Source: Streptomyces sp. WM6378
GTDB lineage: Bacteria; Actinomycetota; Actinomycetes; Streptomycetales; Streptomycetaceae
Assembly: GCF_001279695.1 (NCBI RefSeq)
Contig: NZ_LGDD01000328.1
Span: forward strand, 62,001-126,000
Length of the DNA stretch: 64,000 nt
Direction of reading: 5' to 3'
Numbering within the stretch: the first letter of the stretch is position 1; every line of letters begins with the position of its first letter. A model generated the notes under the pieces. The model saw nothing but the letters and a program-made list of their open reading frames with translations. It searched no databases and had not been told where the DNA came from. Below are positions 62,689 through 64,000 of this stretch, in pieces. A program made the translations under genes and the position numbers.

Positions 62689-63198
62689 ATGACGCAAACG
62701 TTGCTCGACCAGGCCCTCGTCGAGGAGGCCACGAAGAAGTCCGGGCTCATCTGGGTGCGCGGCACCGGGGTGGCCGAGCGGGCCCTGTGGCACGTGTGGC
62801 TCGACGGGGCGGCGTACGTGGTCGGGGGCGGCCCGGGCGAGCAGCCGCTGGAGGGCCTGGCGGACGGCGCCACGGCGGCGGTGACGGTCCGTTCGAAGGA
62901 CAAGGGCGGGCGCCTCGTGGCATGGACCGCGAACGTCTCCGAGATCCCCTCGGGCACGGCCGCCTGGGACGCTGCGGTGGCGGAGCTGAAGGGCAAGCGG
63001 TTGAACGCCCCGGACGGCGAGGCGATGCCGGCCCGCTGGGCAGCGGAGTGCCGCCTCCTGCGCCTGACCCCGACGGGCGGGCTCGGGGCGATCCCCGAAG
63101 GCTCCCTGGCCACGGCCCCGGTCGCGTCCCCGGCGACGACGCGGCACGCGGTGCCCGCGGCGCTGCCGAGCCTGCTGTTCCGGCGGAAGCGGCGCTGA
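62689..63198 (+). CDS. Hypothetical protein, possible split-barrel fold
   Basis: 169 residues. The central part (LWHVWLDGAAYVVGGGPGEQ, AAVTVRSKDKGGRLVAWTAN) looks like an all-beta domain of the flavin-binding split-barrel type; the C-terminal 40 residues are Ala/Pro-rich and end RRKRR. Function unknown; the fold guess is weak. Confidence 0.65.
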   Translation: MTQTLLDQALVEEATKKSGLIWVRGTGVAERALWHVWLDGAAYVVGGGPGEQPLEGLADGATAAVTVRSKDKGGRLVAWTANVSEIPSGTAAWDAAVAELKGKRLNAPDGEAMPARWAAECRLLRLTPTGGLGAIPEGSLATAPVASPATTRHAVPAALPSLLFRRKRR

Positions 63199-63214
63199 GC
63201 GGGGGCACCCCGGG

Positions 63215-63973
63215 TCAGGTCTTGGGCAGTTGCTGCCCGTAGTCCACCGTGTCTCCCTTGGCCGGAGCGGCCAGCGCGAAGTCCTTGTTCCAGTCGGCCA
63301 GTTCGAGGACGCCCGCCCCGCCCGCCCGCTCGAAGCGGAGGGGATAGGGCGTGCCCTGGAGGGAGACGTCGAGGGTGCCGCCCTCGCCGTCCTTGCCCGC
63401 CGCGATCCGTACCGTACGGACGTTGCCGACCTCGGACCGGTCGCCCTTGGACAGCGCGCCCTGCAGCCCGAGCATCCCCTTGAGCAGCACGGACTTCTCG
63501 GTGAACCCGCGCAGCTGCTGGTAGGCCGGGTCCCCCGACGGCACCTTGACGTACTTGTCGTCGAGCTTGCCCGCAGCCGAAGCCGCACCACCCGACTCGC
63601 TGTGCGACCAGAACCCCGCGTTCGCCTTGAGGAACAGGTCCTCCCCGACCCGCAGCAGCCCGAACGTGCTCTTCTGCGACGTGACCGTGCCCGTCCCGCC
63701 GCTGCTCTTCAGCCTCATGTCGATCTTGTACGAGCCGCCCTTGCTGACCAGCGTCCCCGAGAGCCGTACCGCGTCGGCCCCGTCCGCCGCCGTCCGCGCC
63801 CGGTTCTCGATCTCGGTCGCGGACAGCTTGCCGACGCCGTTGGTCCCCTCGTCGGGATCCGTACCGCACGCGGTGAGCCCCGCGGCGAGACCCGCGCACA
63901 GCGCGAGGGGCAGGGCGGCCCGGCGGGCCTGGACCCGTACCCGTACCCGTACGGACAAGGGGGATGAGGTCAC
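63215..63973 (-). CDS. Secreted lipoprotein, LppX/LprG-like
   Basis: 252 residues from a GTG at 63973 with GAGAGG upstream. Basic N-region (VRVRVRVQARR), hydrophobic core and AGLTACG with Cys36 form a lipoprotein signal. The mature domain (VRLSGTLVSKGGSYKIDMRL, DLFLKANAGFW) resembles the LolA/LppX-like half-barrel lipid carriers. A role in lipid or envelope traffic is plausible. Convergent with the gene at 62689. Confidence 0.75.
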   Translation of the reverse strand: MTSSPLSVRVRVRVQARRAALPLALCAGLAAGLTACGTDPDEGTNGVGKLSATEIENRARTAADGADAVRLSGTLVSKGGSYKIDMRLKSSGGTGTVTSQKSTFGLLRVGEDLFLKANAGFWSHSESGGAASAAGKLDDKYVKVPSGDPAYQQLRGFTEKSVLLKGMLGLQGALSKGDRSEVGNVRTVRIAAGKDGEGGTLDVSLQGTPYPLRFERAGGAGVLELADWNKDFALAAPAKGDTVDYGQQLPKT

Positions 63974-64000
63974 CTGCGCACTGCCTCTCACATCGATGTA

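Noticed and set aside
1..64000. tRNA, rRNA, CRISPR, transposase or phage genes
   Set aside because: None recognised in the gaps between genes; the short repeats found are dispersed singly and not array-like.

Overview
The window is high-GC DNA with strong third-position GC bias, frequent GTG (and some TTG) starts, heavily overlapping stop/start codons, a WhiB-family regulator, mycoredoxin, sigma-R type promoters and the dispersed GCGCAGTTCCCCGCGCCCCT element. All of this points to the chromosome of a Streptomyces or very close relative. Much of it follows the order I remember for the conserved actinobacterial core block of Mycobacterium tuberculosis Rv3197-Rv3211: ABC1 kinase, whiB7, uvrD2, mrx1, nudC, adnB, adnA, alkyltransferase-like protein, moeB/moeZ, DUF3152, TetR, DUF3107, ferritin-like protein, RhlE. 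Lineage-specific cassettes interrupt it.

Layout. 1-1170: end of a TerD protein and a YgjP-type metallopeptidase. 1396-8370: an E1/ThiF-like protein, an ABC1 kinase, a zinc-ribbon protein, the WblC (WhiB7) antibiotic-resistance regulator with a long attenuator leader, UvrD2 and mycoredoxin. 8467-18604: NudC, an M20 peptidase, the AdnA/AdnB double-strand-break resection pair and a non-enzymatic alkyltransferase-like protein. 18826-22629: a 997-residue flippase/kinase-like membrane protein and a YwiC-like protein. 22916-29913: a complete narGHJI respiratory nitrate reductase operon followed by a deletion scar joining the start of a radical SAM gene to the end of a hemG-type gene. 29999-32902: a secreted tripeptidyl-peptidase-like lipoprotein and MoeZ. 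32966-37704: a four-gene overlapping cluster (PelF-like glycosyltransferase, membrane protein, sugar epimerase, spherulin-4 protein) that looks like an extracellular glycan module. 37896-43900: an oligopeptide-type ABC transporter preceded by a leaderless 31-codon leader peptide and a terminator hairpin; its two ATPases are fused through a linker made of translated intergenic repeats. 43989-53960: DUF3152, hydrolases, TetR, DUF3107, a broken acyltransferase, a ferritin-like protein and a DEAD-box RNA helicase with a repetitive basic tail. 54112-64000: NYN nuclease, a 50-residue protein behind a sigma-R-like promoter, MarC, PHP, DUF6758-like, MFS, SUFU-like, CorA, DMT, and two small unknown or lipoprotein genes.

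Functional themes. Stress and genome maintenance dominate: WblC for translation-inhibitor resistance, mycoredoxin and MoeZ with sigma-R-type promoters for thiol stress, and UvrD2, AdnAB and Atl for DNA repair. The most interesting non-coding signals are the translated leaders upstream of wblC, the opp operon and corA. No tRNA, rRNA, CRISPR array, insertion sequence or prophage gene was seen.
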